The notes under the pieces: model-generated
The model's database searches: none
What the model saw: only the letters and a program-made list of their open reading frames with translations
What the model was told of the DNA's origin: nothing
Translations under genes and position numbers: made by a program
In this document: positions 14,004-59,133 of the stretch, in pieces
How the letters are laid out: each line of letters opens with the position of its first letter
Numbering within the stretch: position 1 is the stretch's first letter
Assembly: GCA_037039925.1 (NCBI GenBank)
Contig: JAXRKP010000063.1
Coordinates: 409,667-473,666 of the forward strand
Direction of reading: 5' to 3'
Length of the DNA: 64,000 bases
From: Doris montereyensis
Lineage: Eukaryota; Mollusca; Gastropoda; Nudibranchia; Dorididae

Positions 14004-14334
14004 AGAAGCTTGTCACTGTGTGGTTCGCCATTACACAAATTGACGAAAGGGACCCTGACACTTTTAGTCGTTTATGATGAATGATGTTCCACACCACAGC
14101 ATGATCCCAGTCAATTACGAATGGATTACTAATTTATAAATTTAAACATGCTTTGTTGTTATTATTGGACATTTTTATTATTTTCCCCCTGGTTTTGACA
14201 AATTGTGGAACGATTCATGATTCAACACTAGGCATATATGTGGCATGTGATTTGATCTACAGATTTCTCTCTCTCTGTTTTGTATATATGTGCATATGTA
14301 TTTCTCTCCTTCTATCTTTCTTGGTTTGGTCTTG

Positions 14335-14338
<4 letters not shown>

Positions 14339-14433
<95 letters not shown>

Positions 14434-14438
14434 CTCTC
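14339..14438. repeat. (CT)n microsatellite
   Basis: About 48 CT units directly abutting the tRNA-derived SINE at 14440. The left flank (14218-14276) is repeated in diverged form at 15005-15063, also next to CT-rich DNA. Confidence 0.97.
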
Positions 14439-14439
14439 A

Positions 14440-14757
14440 GGGGGTTCGGTAGTCCAGAGGCAAGGTGTCGGCCTCTCAACCAAAAGGTAGTGGGTTAGAC
14501 CGTTTGAATAATTTTCTCGATTTCTTTTGAACAAAATCTACTCCCCTGGTCCAAGTAGGTAGCTTGACCCCTAGTCCCATCGGAGATGGACGATTAAAAT
14601 ATTTAAAAGTAAAAGGAGGTCCTGTGTGCAGATCACAACGGTCTGTGCAAGTTCAAGATCCCTTGGGTGTTTACAGGGCAGTCCGGGCAAAATTCAAAAT
14701 CCTACCAAAAACTCCAAGATCACCTTAGTTGTGGATGTGGGTGAATCAAATTAAAAT
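14440..14757 (+). mobile_element. tRNA-derived SINE (family 1), near full length
   Basis: The tRNA-like head 'gttcggtagtccagaggc' and the degenerate B-box region 'agtgggttagacc' are followed by a body with 'tagtcccatcggagatgga', 'agatcccttgggtgttta' and an A/T-rich end. Minus-strand relatives are at 16681-16993 and 62549-62815. The SINE is flanked on both sides by (CT)n tracts. Confidence 0.85.
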
Positions 14758-14762
14758 TTAAA

Positions 14763-14945
<183 letters not shown>

Positions 14946-15075
14946 CTCAGTCATGTGTGTCTCTCTCTTTCTTTTTTTCTGTCTTTCTTAGGTATTGTGT
15001 CACGATTCAACATTAGGTCTACGTGGTGTACATGATTTGATTTACAAATCTCTCTCTCTATCTCTCTCTTTCTTC

Positions 15076-16145
15076 ACGTAAAGAAAATTTCATTCTTTCT
15101 CCAGCTTCTTCAGTTCATTTAAGAACTCTTGAAAGAAGTCAAATGTTGAGCCTACGGCAAGGTTGGCGGACATTTTCAAAGAAAGATTCTGTTGCAGTGG
15201 TTAACTCGGCAAACAATGAATCAATGACGTAAGGGGACCCCTGGTCTAGTTCTAGTGATAGTTGATAGCGTCTAATATCTCCAAACAGCAACCATAGTAT
15301 TCTTTGCCACTATTGTCCGATGCAATAAATAAACTGAAAACTTGGATCTTTGCTAGGGCAAAGCTCTGTGTTACTGCCTAGCACCAACAACTGTTAGGAT
15401 GAGATGTCGGAGGGACCTAATCCTGAGTTAGAATTAGAAGTTTAATAATATGAGGGGGGGCTTTGGCATTGTGACACATTTTTGATAAAGATTTTTAAAA
15501 GGTAAATCTGTTATTTATACAGCATTATATTTATGCAAATAAGATAACCTTTCTAAATTTCATTATATCTAAAAATATGATGATCAAAATATATAACAGC
15601 ATGTAAATAGTCATTTTCATTACTTTCAACAACATGTCTCGAAAATCCAATGCCAGCTGAACGGTTCGTCCCAGTCCTATATTTGACACAGTCAGTCATC
15701 ATTGTAATTTGAACTGCTTGTGTTAGAATAAACAGTTTGTTATCTTGAGTCTCGTTGCACCGTGTCGGATTGACTAAAATAATCCTAATATATATAATTC
15801 ATCACATACTGCAATAGTGGTAAAACTGAAATACATCCCAAATCCACTTTCATTTTATCAACTTTATTTTTTAATGACTTACACTTTAAGGAAAATGAAA
15901 AGTCAGTTATATAACACATGTATTTATATTCTCAAACCTCCTTATATTGCCAACTGTTGTGCCAGTGGTACCTCAGCATTATGAATGGAATAGCGTTAAA
16001 GTTATAATAAAAATACCTCCAACCAGTATTACAAGGAAGATCATCAATATCTATGTAGATCTACAAGAACGAGGAAAAGTTAAATCTAACAATAAAATGT
16101 AAGCACAATGATTGTGCAATGGTTATTGTAGTACAAAAAGTTCCT
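15076..16145. other. Unassigned intergenic DNA
   Basis: No exon or recognised repeat beyond the CT-flanking duplication that ends at 15063. Confidence 0.4.
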
Positions 16146-16410
16146 TTAAGGCCATTACGGCCCATAGCTTATCCCAGTCTCTCTATAGTGTGAAGCAAAA
16201 CAGGTGATAATAATCACCTGATGGACAGGACGCTAGTCTGACGCAGCTAGTACTTGTACCCATTTGCATTTGGGTCCATTGGGGAAATGCGTGTTAAGCA
16301 TTTTTGCGAAGGAACACAATGTCAGACCTAGCTTTGCTCTGATTTGAGCCTGGAACCTCATGATCCCAAGTCTGGCAGCCTAACCACTTGATTACTGATG
16401 CTGCTATAGT
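16146..16410 (-). mobile_element. tRNA-derived SINE (family 2)
   Basis: Collinear with 28638-28925 in the same orientation; both contain 'gataataa', 'ggacaggac', 'gtacccatttgca' and 'ggaacacaa'. On the minus strand the head reads a degenerate B box near 16345-16360 (compare 'ccaggttcgaatc' in the other copy). No functional tRNA fold. Confidence 0.8.
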
Positions 16411-16680
16411 ACAAAATAGTAGTAGTAGGTAGGCCTGACAACACACTACACATTTTTATGGGTTCCATTAGCCCAGGATTATGAAGAGAGAGAGAATTGG
16501 TGAATCACACGTGGGAATGAAACATGACATACCACTACAGGGCACTTTCTTTGTTTGTTTAACTCCGTGATCATTGACCACGCCGAAATAGATTCTACCA
16601 ACTTGCACCAATTTGGGGAAGAGGATAGTGGTGCATGCTAGCGGTATAACAAATTTTATTTTACAATTGTTTGTTTGTTT

Positions 16681-16993
16681 GACTTGATTTACCCACATCC
16701 ATAACTAAGGTGATCTCAGGGTTTTCGGTAGGATTTTGATTTTGCCCAGACTGTCCTGTAAACAGCCAAGGGATCTTTAATGTGCACAGAGTGTTGTGAT
16801 CTGTACACAGGAACTCCTTTTATCGTCCGTCTCTGATGGGACTAGGTGTCGATCCACCTACCTGGACCAGGGGGTAGATTTACTCGAAAAGACATTAGCC
16901 AATTTTTCAACCATTGGCGGGGCTCAAATTCGAACCCACTACCTCTTGGCTGAGAGGCCAACATCTTGCCTCTGGATTACCAAGTCCCCTTAT
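16681..16993 (-). mobile_element. tRNA-derived SINE (family 1)
   Basis: Reverse-complement homologue of 14440-14757. The tRNA-like head is at 16993-16925, with the B-box complement 'attcgaaccc' at about 16928. It lies only about 150 bp upstream of the possible TRMT1 5' exon boundary. Confidence 0.85.
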
Positions 16994-17124
16994 TTTACAA
17001 TATATATGAAGGAACAGTAATGCTAAACCATTGGCAAATGCTAGCATATTGAATTATTCATTGTTTTTGTATACTGTCTGATCCATATAAAGGGGAAAAG
17101 CTGGCAGTAAGTGACAATTCATTG

Positions 17125-17188
17125 TATTTTCTTTATCTTCTCTCCAGTTTATTTTCCTGTTTGCCTATATGGGCCAGCCATCCAGTGA
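17125..17188 (+). promoter_or_regulatory. TRMT1 5' UTR / possible splice acceptor
   Basis: A pyrimidine tract ending in ctctccag at about 17147 precedes the first ATG by about 40 bp. It fits an acceptor joining an upstream non-coding exon, which I could not locate. Confidence 0.4.
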
Positions 17189-20100
17189 ATGTGGTTAAAA
17201 TTCATACCGCTAATAAAAGACAAATTTGTGAATCACTGCAAAAGGACCCTCAGTAATTGTTCTTATTCCTCTTCCCAAGATATGGCATTAAAAACCAATA
17301 TTCAAGATATTCAAGAGGGAAAGGCAAAAGTTGTGCTACCTGAGTCAGTGTTTTATAATCCGGTACAAGAATACAACAGGGATTTAACAATAGCTGTCAT
17401 TTCTGAATATGCGTATCAGCTTTTGGGCAATAATTGCAGTAAAAACAATTCATCAGTTGTAGAAAATGCGTCAGTGTTAGAAAATGGGGGTCAGCGTGAA
17501 AGTGCAAATTTGGAGGCAGGTAAAAAGTATGAAAAAGGAATTCGTATATTTGAAGGTTTAGCTGCATCAGGCCTCAGATCAGTACGCTTTGGATTAGAAA
17601 TACCTGGAGTCTGTGAGGTGATTGCCAATGACTATGATGCTAATGCCGTTACATTTATTAAGCAAAACATAGAGAGAAACAACTTAAGCCATATAATGAC
17701 AGCAAGACATGGTGATGCTGCAATGGGCATGTATGAGAATCGCTCTCCTGAGTTACAGTTTAATGTCATAGACTTGGATCCATATGGAAGTCCGTCGTTG
17801 TTTTTGGATGCAGTTGTACAGGCTGTCAAAGATGGTGGGCTACTTTGCATCACGTGCACAGATGCTGCCGTGCTATGTGGAAATGCTCCGGAAAAATGCA
17901 ATGCAAACTACGGTGCAGTGTCACTTAGATCAAAGTTTTGTCATGAGATGGCCATAAGAATCATTCTTCAGTGTTTAGATTCCCATGCTAATCGATATTC
18001 CCGTTACATAGTACCTTTAATATCATTGAGTATTGACTTTTACTTTAGAGTTTTCATAAGAATTCACACAAGCCAGAAGCAGGTGAAGCATTCAGCTGCT
18101 AAAAAGGGCAATGGTTTTTGAATGTACTGGCTGTGGATCATATGCTTTGCAGCCCCTTGCCGAGGCAATTCCAACCAAAGGTGAAGGCAACTTCAAATTT
18201 GTTCCTGGAAGTGGACCTGTGATTCCCCAACGGTGTCAACACTGTGGACACTCTCATCGATTTGGAGGGCCAGTGTGGTCTGGCCCACTTCATGACAGAG
18301 ATTTCACGCAAAGAGTTATACAGAGAGTAGAGAAAACCCTGACCTCTTTGGTACTCATAGTCGAATCATTGGTATGCTGAATGTAGCATTAGAAGAGCTT
18401 CCAGATGTGCCATTGTACTATGTCTTGGACGCTGTCTGTTGTGTGTTGCACTGTGCACCTCCAAGCATGAAAACACTCAGGTAACAGTTCAAGCCATAGT
18501 TGTTAAGCTACAAAAATAGTCTTAATCATTCATTAATCTAATATTCAGATTTACATTATTGGCTATTGATTCAAATTGTTGGTGCAATTATAATTGAGGT
18601 TCATCCAAACTATGTATCAAATCTTAAGTGTCCACAATTTCTTAAAGATTATTTTGCCTAAGAGGAGAATTTTATTTATTCATCGTGGTTAATTATATTG
18701 TAGCGACATGAGTTACATCCCTTGTTGACCTTTTGGAACTGCTAGGACTGACTGTCAAGCTGCCTGAATGAACTAGTGACTGAGGTTGACACAAAACGGC
18801 ACTGCTACTGAATGACAAGATTAACGTACAAACTGATTCCCTACGACCTCAATCTCTTCATGATAACCATGATATTCCATGTTATTGTTTATCGTCATTA
18901 AATTTACATAACGTAAGAATATTATCGTTCTACGTGACTTATTTGATGCTAAAATATCTACATCCATAAGTTTTTCTCCTCTATCATCTTAATCAATAAA
19001 TTGTTTATGAGTTTCCATCTTGTTTGAAGGGAAATAGTTAGATAGCTAGTTATAAACCATTATCAAAATGTTGGTACATGTGTAAGACAGGAAAATTTAC
19101 ATTACAATAGCTTTTACTGAAATTAGTGAAATGGATCAAATTCAAGTAAAGGAATATAAAAAAGAAAAAAGTTGACAAATATTGTATCCCTTGAATCAAA
19201 ATATGCGTATTTTAAAATCTAGGAATATTTGTCATAAGAGAGAAAGATGGCCATACACACACACACACACACACACACATACTAGAGCTCAAAAGATGAT
19301 TTGAGAATTTCCTGTTTACAAATTTTCTTCCCCTGAAGATATGAACAGGCATTGTTGTAAATACCTAGTCGTGAGAATACGTTATAGTTGTGTTGATCTT
19401 CTTTTCAGATCCTTCAGTTAATCTTGGTTTAAGAATTTGTCTAGTCGTACGTGGAAGTTATTGGAAGTATTTTCAAAAACATGTTTACAGTGTTCATGTG
19501 TTTGGTATATTACATTTACAGGTATAAAGCTTTAAATTTGCCTTCTGCTTGCTTGAAATTTTGAACAATGAAAGATTGACATCATAAGTTGCATCCTTTT
19601 CAGTCTTCTCTGAAGCAGCATTATTCCCAGTCCAACACACCCAGCCAAAACACTGTACAATTGAATAACAAATCATTTAGTTTAAAAGCAGTATTTTATC
19701 TATTTCTTGGGCTGCAATAGCCTACATATATGATGAGTAATATACATCAGGAAATTTCAATTCATATGTTTTCCTGATATTTATGCATTTACGTTTTTTC
19801 TCCTTTTTTAAAACTTAACACACTCAGTAAAAATACACGTACACATGTAGAACATGGTAGTATTCTGATAGCATGGCTTTCATGTTTCCATTTGCTTTTG
19901 CCTATCTGTTGTCATTTACTAATTGCAGGTCAGCCCTCTTAAATGCGGGTTATAAAGTATCTTTATCACATGCTGCCAAGAATTCATACAAAACAAATGC
20001 ACCAGCTCAAGTGATTTGGGTAAGGAGATCCAAAGAATATGATGATTTCTTAGAAAGTTGCCATTGGCTAGAAAATGTATTACTTCATTACATGTATATG

Positions 20101-23100
20101 ATGAATTTGAAAAATTTGACGTTTTGTATTTTAAAAATAGATTTTAAATGTCATTTATATTACTCATCTCAATAGAATGCATGCTGCTTTGTTGTGTACT
20201 ATACTATGTCTTCCTGTTTCATTTCAAGTACAGATACCTCATCACAATTTTGTTTGTTTGAATTTTTATATGTTGAAACATAATTGCATGCACATACATA
20301 TACTCACAAAATATCTGAGACTAAGTGCCTTTTTTGTGAAGTTCATTTTGCTTCAGTATTTGAGATTGCAATAGTATTTTACATAATATATACAAGATGT
20401 TATGTAATGAAATTGAACGATTTTTGTTCTGTTATTTATAAGTTTCATATTAAATATTTTTGGGGTTGAGTTGGAGAATATGGACAAACAGCCTTAAATC
20501 TTTGGCACCTACTTATTTTTCTGTTTTGATGAGAAACAGTGATGCAAGGGGCCATGTAGAATTATACACATATATATATATATATATATACACACACATA
20601 TATATATTCTGTTGATAAAGCCTCATACAGTTGATCGTGTGTAAATAATGGTTTTGGCAGGGACACACTACACTACACACCTAGATATATCTCACTGATA
20701 CAGTCAAACCTATCTTTCAAATGTAAACAAAATGATTGAGGCTGTTGAAGCATTTTGGTTGATTTTATCCACTTGGCTTTTTAAAAAAAGAAGCATGTTG
20801 GCGAAATAATGTTAAAATGAGTCAATTAATTATTCATCACCAAAAAATAAATTCATCATTCTAGATGTCAAAAGGCATATCCATAGGTGATGTGTATTGT
20901 TTACAACCTAATTTAAGCTTAATCAGTTGAGCATTAGAGACACTAGGTTGGATTGTATTTTAGTCTTGTTTATATTTACATCTACATGTATTCGTCGCCA
21001 AAAATATTTAATTGCTGTAAAGTTCAAAAGGCGCTTCCGAAGGTCATTTGTAACCTTTACAGAAAATTTTAGCCTGATTGGTTGAGAAAGAAAGATGCTA
21101 GGTTGGATCACATTTTAGGCTTGTTTGTTTTATATATTATGTAAAATACATATCTGTTATAAGTCCTATAGGGCCAAAAATTGACACACACAGAAGGAAT
21201 TCAAGGGAAAATAATCAAGAGCACCATCCACAATCTAACCATTGACCTCCATATCAGTACCTATACCATTTGTTGTGTGCTTTTGCCTTAATGGTGAGGC
21301 ATTGAACCCATACACCGGAAGGTAGAAGGTGAGGCATTGAGGAGAGCTGGTCCAATCTCATGTGGTGCCTGTAATTTGTCCTGTTTAATCCCTTGTATTT
21401 TGTATTTGTTTTGTCTTCGTCGTACCAATGGGGTTAAAACAATGACATATTGCCTGGTATAGACTAAAATGAAACTGGTTCATTTTAGCTCCCCTCATCC
21501 CATGATCTATCATCATAGTAAATGGGGGAAAATGCGCTAAGGCATTCCTTCTGAGTTATCGTTGATGTTTCATTATGGCCTATGTCATTGGCTGAGTCGA
21601 GCCACAAGAGTTTTTATCCACTTTTCTCAAAACCACTGAAAATGACTTAGGCCAAAATGTTAGCACACCGATGATATGTTACGTCGATTTTACTTTGTGC
21701 TCATGACTTCAAGACGTATGCTGAACTTGTAATTACTTTTTTTCAGTCTTCCTGAACTGGGTCTTAGGTGAAAATTAAGATTTATACATCAGGCTACCTA
21801 AAGTGTTGAACGTTAAGCAAGGATTGTCATTTTCAATCTGGGTGTAGGTTTGAGACTGGGGTACATTTATTTTGTCTCTTTTTTTGGTTATGACATAGGG
21901 ATAGGAGGAAAGTCACATTTTTAATTTTTCAATTTGAATTCTTGTATTTTTACATGTGAGTGACTTTCTCTCTCTCTCTTTCTCTTTTTTCTTTTCTGTG
22001 ATCTCTTATGTAGGACATAATGAGGGCCTGGATAAAGGACCATCCGGTCAGTTCCAAGAGACTGGAGGACGGCTCTGTGGTTAAAGCCATACTGGACAAG
22101 TCAATAGAAACTGAGATCTCTTTCAAAGAACACCCAGAGTCAAATCCAAACTCGCGGGAAAAGGGCCTACTCAGATGGCAGCAAAATCCTGAGCCTTACT
22201 GGGGTCCTAAGGCTAAAGCCAAGAGGAGCCACAATGAGGACATGATTGAAAAACGGGCTGCAAATCAAGGAAAGAGAAAAAAGGTAAAACAGAAACTTAT
22301 TTTTTATAAATATAATAATAACAGATATTATCAGATTATGTAGATAAAACTTTTCTTTGTTTGTTTTGTTGTTTTTTTTTTTTTGGGGGGGGGGGGGGGG
22401 GTATTTTCCATACCTTGTTTTCTTGTGTGCTCAACATTTAAGTCAAAGAATTTATCAGACGAAGGGAACATGTATTATCTCATCCTTAACATATTGGTTT
22501 TTGGTGGATTGTTTTTATCTTTAGACTTTCTCACAATACAATCGCATTAAGCCTTCCTCAGCGAAATTTGCTTTCCAACATATGACATGATCAGATTAAT
22601 ATGTTATGAAAAAGTCAGTATCAAGCTGAAAAGTTTAAGTGCATTTTACGGTTGGAAAAAAATTTCTTTCGCTTTTTATTAGTCTGTATTTATAATGTCA
22701 CTTCCTGTCTTGCACACATGCTCTTTGTGGTAAATATAAATAAGAGTATAGACTTGCAGAATTCTTCAGTTCAAGAATTTCATATCATTTATCATGTTTA
22801 AAGGTTTCTCACAAGATCCCTCAAGTGAAATTTAATGTGCATGTAGTTTCGGCACAGTCTTTCTTACTGAATAGAGAACCCCAGATATTATAAGATAATT
22901 GTGCTTGAAAATTTGATATAAAAAGTTAATTTCATGAATCTTTAATTTTATTTTTGTAACCTGGGCAGCTGGCAGGTACTCCTTGTAGGTCCTTCTCCTT
23001 TTCTTTTACTCTTTCATCTTTTATTTTTCCATTTCCTCTTCATTCACCCTGAGATCACCGCATATGGTGGACAAGGGAATTTCAATGAAATAAACAATTA

Positions 23101-23405
23101 ATCAGCAACATCAGAAACTTTTGATATGAGTGAATCCGTTTAATGAAAATGTATGTTGGTATGTATACTTCAGATTTAAAAACTGTTTTAAAAAAGTAGA
23201 GTTACATGTTGTTATAAAGATAACAATTTCTTTTGAGACGTTTTTTTTTTCTGCTTTTAGGTAAAAATATTTGTTTCTATCTTTAAGCCTGAGTACAATT
23301 GTATTATGTTTCTGTTCTTTATCTGTTTCTCAGGGCACTGAACATGATGCAGTTACTGAAGAGGACATTGAAACATCAGCAGTTTCAAAATCCCCTGACA
23401 TGTGA
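17189..23405 (+). CDS. TRMT1: TRMT1: tRNA (guanine-26-N2)-dimethyltransferase
   Basis: Trm1 uses S-adenosylmethionine to form m2,2G at position 26 of nuclear and mitochondrial tRNAs. Four coding exons: 17189-18480, 19929-20019, 22014-22283 and 23334-23405, all GT-AG and in consistent phase (2, 0, 0), giving about 574 residues. The first ATG gives a basic, mitochondrial-presequence-like N-terminus; a second ATG at residue 32 (17282) would give a non-mitochondrial form. Visible motifs are the SAM-binding FEGLAASGLRS (about residue 121), the catalytic DLDPYGSP (about 197), and two Cys pairs CTGC and CQHC (about 311-351) forming a zinc-binding site. The basic end (KAKAKRSHN, GKRKK) suits nuclear import. 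I see no C-terminal CCCH finger such as vertebrate TRMT1 has. Exon 1 carries two compensating one-base frame breaks, at 18101-18108 (one extra base) and 18333-18339 (one missing). Confidence 0.95.
19255..19279. repeat. (AC)n microsatellite in TRMT1 intron 1
   Basis: About 12 AC units. A second mixed TA/CA tract lies at 20570-20607 in intron 2. Confidence 0.9.
21293..21340. mobile_element. 22-bp LINE-tail fragment between 13-bp direct repeats
   Basis: GGTGAGGCATTGA occurs at 21293-21305 and again at 21328-21340. The 22 bp between them match the LINE 3' region at 9088-9103 ('acccatacaccggaaggtag'). It lies in TRMT1 intron 2. Confidence 0.75.
22377..22402. repeat. Poly-T/poly-G junction
   Basis: A T-run runs directly into an 18-base G-run in TRMT1 intron 3. 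Confidence 0.9.
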
Positions 23406-23545
23406 TCAAAAGAGCGACCTAATTCCACCCCACGGGTCAACTACCTTCCTCCAGTTGTTATCTATGTCGTGTTCTTGCTGTATAAATTACAGAAATTTGA
23501 CATTACAATTATTAATTGGCTGTAGTGTAATTAGTTTACAGCTAT

Positions 23546-23551
23546 AATAAA
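23546..23551 (+). terminator. Candidate TRMT1 poly(A) signal
   Basis: AATAAA about 140 bp downstream of the TRMT1 stop codon (23403-23405). Confidence 0.5.
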
Positions 23552-26147
23552 TGTCACCATAAGTAAATTTTCAGTGGGCACTGATTGGGTGATGAAATAT
23601 AAGGAAATTTTAAAACGGACAGTCCCCTTGAATGTCATCAAAAAATTTGAATTTCACTGGAGAGAAGAAAAGTGTGGAGCATGATGAATGAATTGAATGG
23701 TCTTTAAATATACATAGCTACCAACCAGTATGTAAAAAAAGGTATTTAGTTTTGATTTGTTTTGCTCTGAGTCCACAAGTTTGTATTTACTTTGGAAAGT
23801 ACATATGTGAGGGTTAACTGTAATTTTTGTTTAGAGAAATCTTAAGTTATGGCAAAGACTCAGAGATATTGAGATGAAAACCGGAGACGTCATAGTTTAC
23901 ACAACTACAGTTGCACTTCGCCAGAAAGGTCAGCGATCTGCAAATATCTTGTTTTATACTTTAAAGTTCAATTTAAGTTAAATTACCAATGTTTTCTGAA
24001 ATATTATGGGCCATCGTGCAAGTTTGAATTAGCTTGCACAGTTAGAGTCTCTTTTATTTTATGACTTGAAAAGGTTGGCAGCTATGATAGAATCATGCAT
24101 GTTTCTCCATCAGGAAATGGTATTAATAATTTAGACATTAAAAATTAAACAAGTCGACCAACAATATCATTTAACATTTTTTTATTCATCGAGTGTAGGT
24201 GTATGTTTGCATTACACTTCTATCATAAATACATGGTGCATCATGAGGATGCAGAGATGGGAAGAAGACGTCACTTATAACAGTGACAAGGTTTAAATAA
24301 ACAAATTCTGACATTAAGAGGTAATGTATGATGCCAGTTGCTTTCAAATCCATGACTGTTAAGGGTTTAAAAAAATATGATGTTGAAATGTTTTGTCTTA
24401 CCTCTAGTAAAAAGCATGCAGATAGTTAGGCACTACTGGAAAGTCCTACTTCTTTCCTTTCATTATTTTACATACGTCTTTTGTCTTGCTGTATCCTCTT
24501 AATTTATCCTGAGTTAACAGTGTGAGTATGTCATAGATGGCATGAAACATGTCTTGCATATCAAAGGTAGAAGATTTTTAAAGTATCAGTTTCTTGTGGA
24601 ATATTTTTAACTCACAGTTAAACCACAGCATAGAACCCATCAGCATTTTATGATATGAATACTTTTGTGATAACAATGCATTTTTTTTTCAAACGCACTG
24701 CACACACATAAAAACAAGAATATAACAATGTAATGAGGATTTGCATATTTTTATATGTCACTCTTTCTTGAGAGAAGAAAAGTTAAATTGTCAAGTGAAC
24801 TGGAAGGTCACAAATGATAACAAAGTCAAGTCAATTTTATTGTCCGTGAAGCATTGTGCAACATTGGATGTGCTTTGTATTAAGAAATTAAAAATGATTT
24901 GGAAAACTTATTGAAAGTTTCAGTATTTTTTTATAAGTGTGATGTTTTATTATAGTATGAAATAAAATCACAAATATGAATTTCATAGTCAAGTTTGATT
25001 GAACAAAAATTTTCAGTCACATCTAATGTAAAAACAATGGCATAGTGATTATATTCTTGAATGGCATAGATTTATTAATTATTTGTGATTTGTAAGATTG
25101 AAAATTAATGAGAACTTTTATTCCTATTTCATTCAATAACAGAATTAACATTGTAGAATAACAGGCTTAAAGTAGTCATTCATATGATCAAAATAAAGTA
25201 ATGAAAGACAACATAGTGGGTCATTGTTGCAGAAGAAATTTAGGTCAACATTTGTACAATGATAGTAGATAGAATTAGGAGGGTCTTAACATTCATGGGA
25301 AAGGACCATGCCCATGTGATTTACATGAGTAAGTCACTCACCTATCACACAGAATTTCATATTGCATAGAAAGTTAGTTCTACTACTGTTACTGAATTTT
25401 TGTTTTAGTTACGTGATTTATGAGTAGAGAAGAAATATGTTGTGCACAAGTTAGAATGAACATCTAATGGTTAATGGGATTGCAAAAATGCTGAATTTCT
25501 ATTAATTGATTACTTTTTTTGCCGACGCTTTGTTGAACTTTTTAATGTTAAATGATAAATGTATTTTGATTGTGTTGAATAAAAGAAAAGAACATTTTCG
25601 TCTGTTTTTTGTTTGTTTGTTTGTTTTGGGTTTTTCTTTAGGAGGTGGCGAATCACCTGGGAAGATGTTTATATTTTTTTTGATTAGTTGTACTCATTAA
25701 CTGAAATGAGATAATACTGCCAAAGCCATAGGAAAATGCAGTGTAGTAGAATAAATGAAATATATCACAGAAATCGACATAGGATTGTGTAGCAGGTAGC
25801 ATCATTCTTTATTCATGTGTTCTGTTGCTTATTAAAGTGATCGTCAAATTTATCCGTTTTAATATTTCTAAATAAGTCTAAAAATGTCAAACTCTCAAGA
25901 AGTCACATAATTACATATATGTGTATACATACATTGCACAAAATCACTTCAAACACCTATAAATCTGTGTGAATATATTCTGGTTGGGTTTTGGGGTGGG
26001 TTTTTTAAAAGAAGAAAGCAAAATATTAACATTCAGTAAACAAAAATATAATGACTCAAACATTTGAAGCATTGACCTTAAACCATCTAAACATCCCTAA
26101 TGTTGTGTGTTTGTAACTTAAGCACTAAACTGATCTGCATCGCTATA

Positions 26148-26150
<3 letters not shown>
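23552..26150. other. Convergent intergenic region TRMT1/IQCH, left part
   Basis: No exon, RNA gene or recognised element is supported. The sequence is AT-rich with many short runs. Confidence 0.5.

Positions 26151-26152
<2 letters not shown>

Positions 26153-26229
<77 letters not shown>
26153..26229. repeat. (TA)n microsatellite
   Basis: About 38 TA units in the convergent intergenic region. It may act as a cruciform-prone spacer. Confidence 0.97.
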
Positions 26230-26232
<3 letters not shown>

Positions 26233-26998
26233 TTTAGGTTTTACAGGAAATTCTCATACTAAGAAAAATTTACTTTTAATTTCATTTAGATTTATTCCAA
26301 TAATTGGATGCCTACATTTGTTTTATTGTTAATCAAGGGTTGAAGCACTCTAGAAATTCCAATCTAGGAAGAATGTTTTTCCTAAAATCTCCTAGACTCT
26401 CGTACTATTTTATATTTCCTCTGAAATATACCGCTCCTCACTGACTCCTTCTAAGTCTCTGACCTGTTAAGACATTAATATTGATTCCACTCTCCATACC
26501 CAAGCTTCCAATCCATAAAAGATTAAAAAAACCCAGTAATAATATTGTTTCAGCAATGAAGGTAACTCTTGAAATGGACAAAAGATACATGGATCTTCCT
26601 TGAAGTTATGGAGATCTTCCACTTCCAGAAAACTGCCTTGAATCTCTTACATTTTTTTATTTTGCGGAGTGCTACTTCCAACTCTGATTTGGTCACATCA
26701 CTGGATTTATAATGCAATCATTACAGTCAGTCATAGTACTCAGGTAGTAAAATACAGAAACTGACATGAAAACAAATGATCCCACTGGAAATACTAGAAT
26801 ATAAGAAGCATTTGCCAATACAAAGACAAAGTAGAGTAAAAAGGCTTATTTTACATAATATTACAGTCTCAGAGACAATTTGTCATCATCTGAAATTTTG
26901 TACATCCTTAATTGTTATCAAATTGCTTGTGCATTTCACAAATTCATATCAAGACGCGGCATCTCTTAAGTTTTATGTCTCTTGTTTGACCCAGTTCC

Positions 26999-27004
26999 TT
27001 TATT
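26999..27004 (-). terminator. Candidate IQCH poly(A) signal
   Basis: AATAAA on the minus strand, only about 18 bp after the IQCH stop (TAA, 27024-27022). Further AATAAA words lie about 700 bp downstream, so the true end is not fixed. Confidence 0.35.
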
Positions 27005-27021
27005 CCTTCCCAAAGTCATTC

Positions 27022-57679
<30,658 letters not shown>

Positions 57680-57819
57680 GGCTAATATATCTTACGTTTA
57701 AATGCTATGAGAAAAAGAAAACTGTATTATATCTTCATTCTTGGATTGGCACACAATCAAACAAAAACAATGGACAACTAGATGCGGTCTCAGAGTGGAA
57801 CAATGCTGTCCGCCATTAC

Positions 57820-57832
57820 GTTTCTCGGCAAC
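57820..57832. promoter_or_regulatory. RFX X-box upstream of IQCH
   Basis: GTTTCTCGGCAAC fits the X-box consensus RYYNYY-N1-RRNRAC, 141 bp upstream of the IQCH start codon, the usual position in ciliary and flagellar genes. The reverse complement GTTGCCGAGAAAC fits equally well. Confidence 0.65.

Positions 57833-59133
<1,301 letters not shown>

Noticed and set aside
13798..14043. 81-residue frame with a repeated LMADGPR peptide
   Set aside because: The 33-bp minisatellite period keeps any frame open; no splice sites, start context or family match.
17189..18480. TRMT1 as a processed retrocopy because exon 1 is long and has frame breaks
   Set aside because: Three further introns with good splice sites and conserved exon phases follow, and each break is a single base in a homopolymer, so a live gene with assembly errors is more likely.
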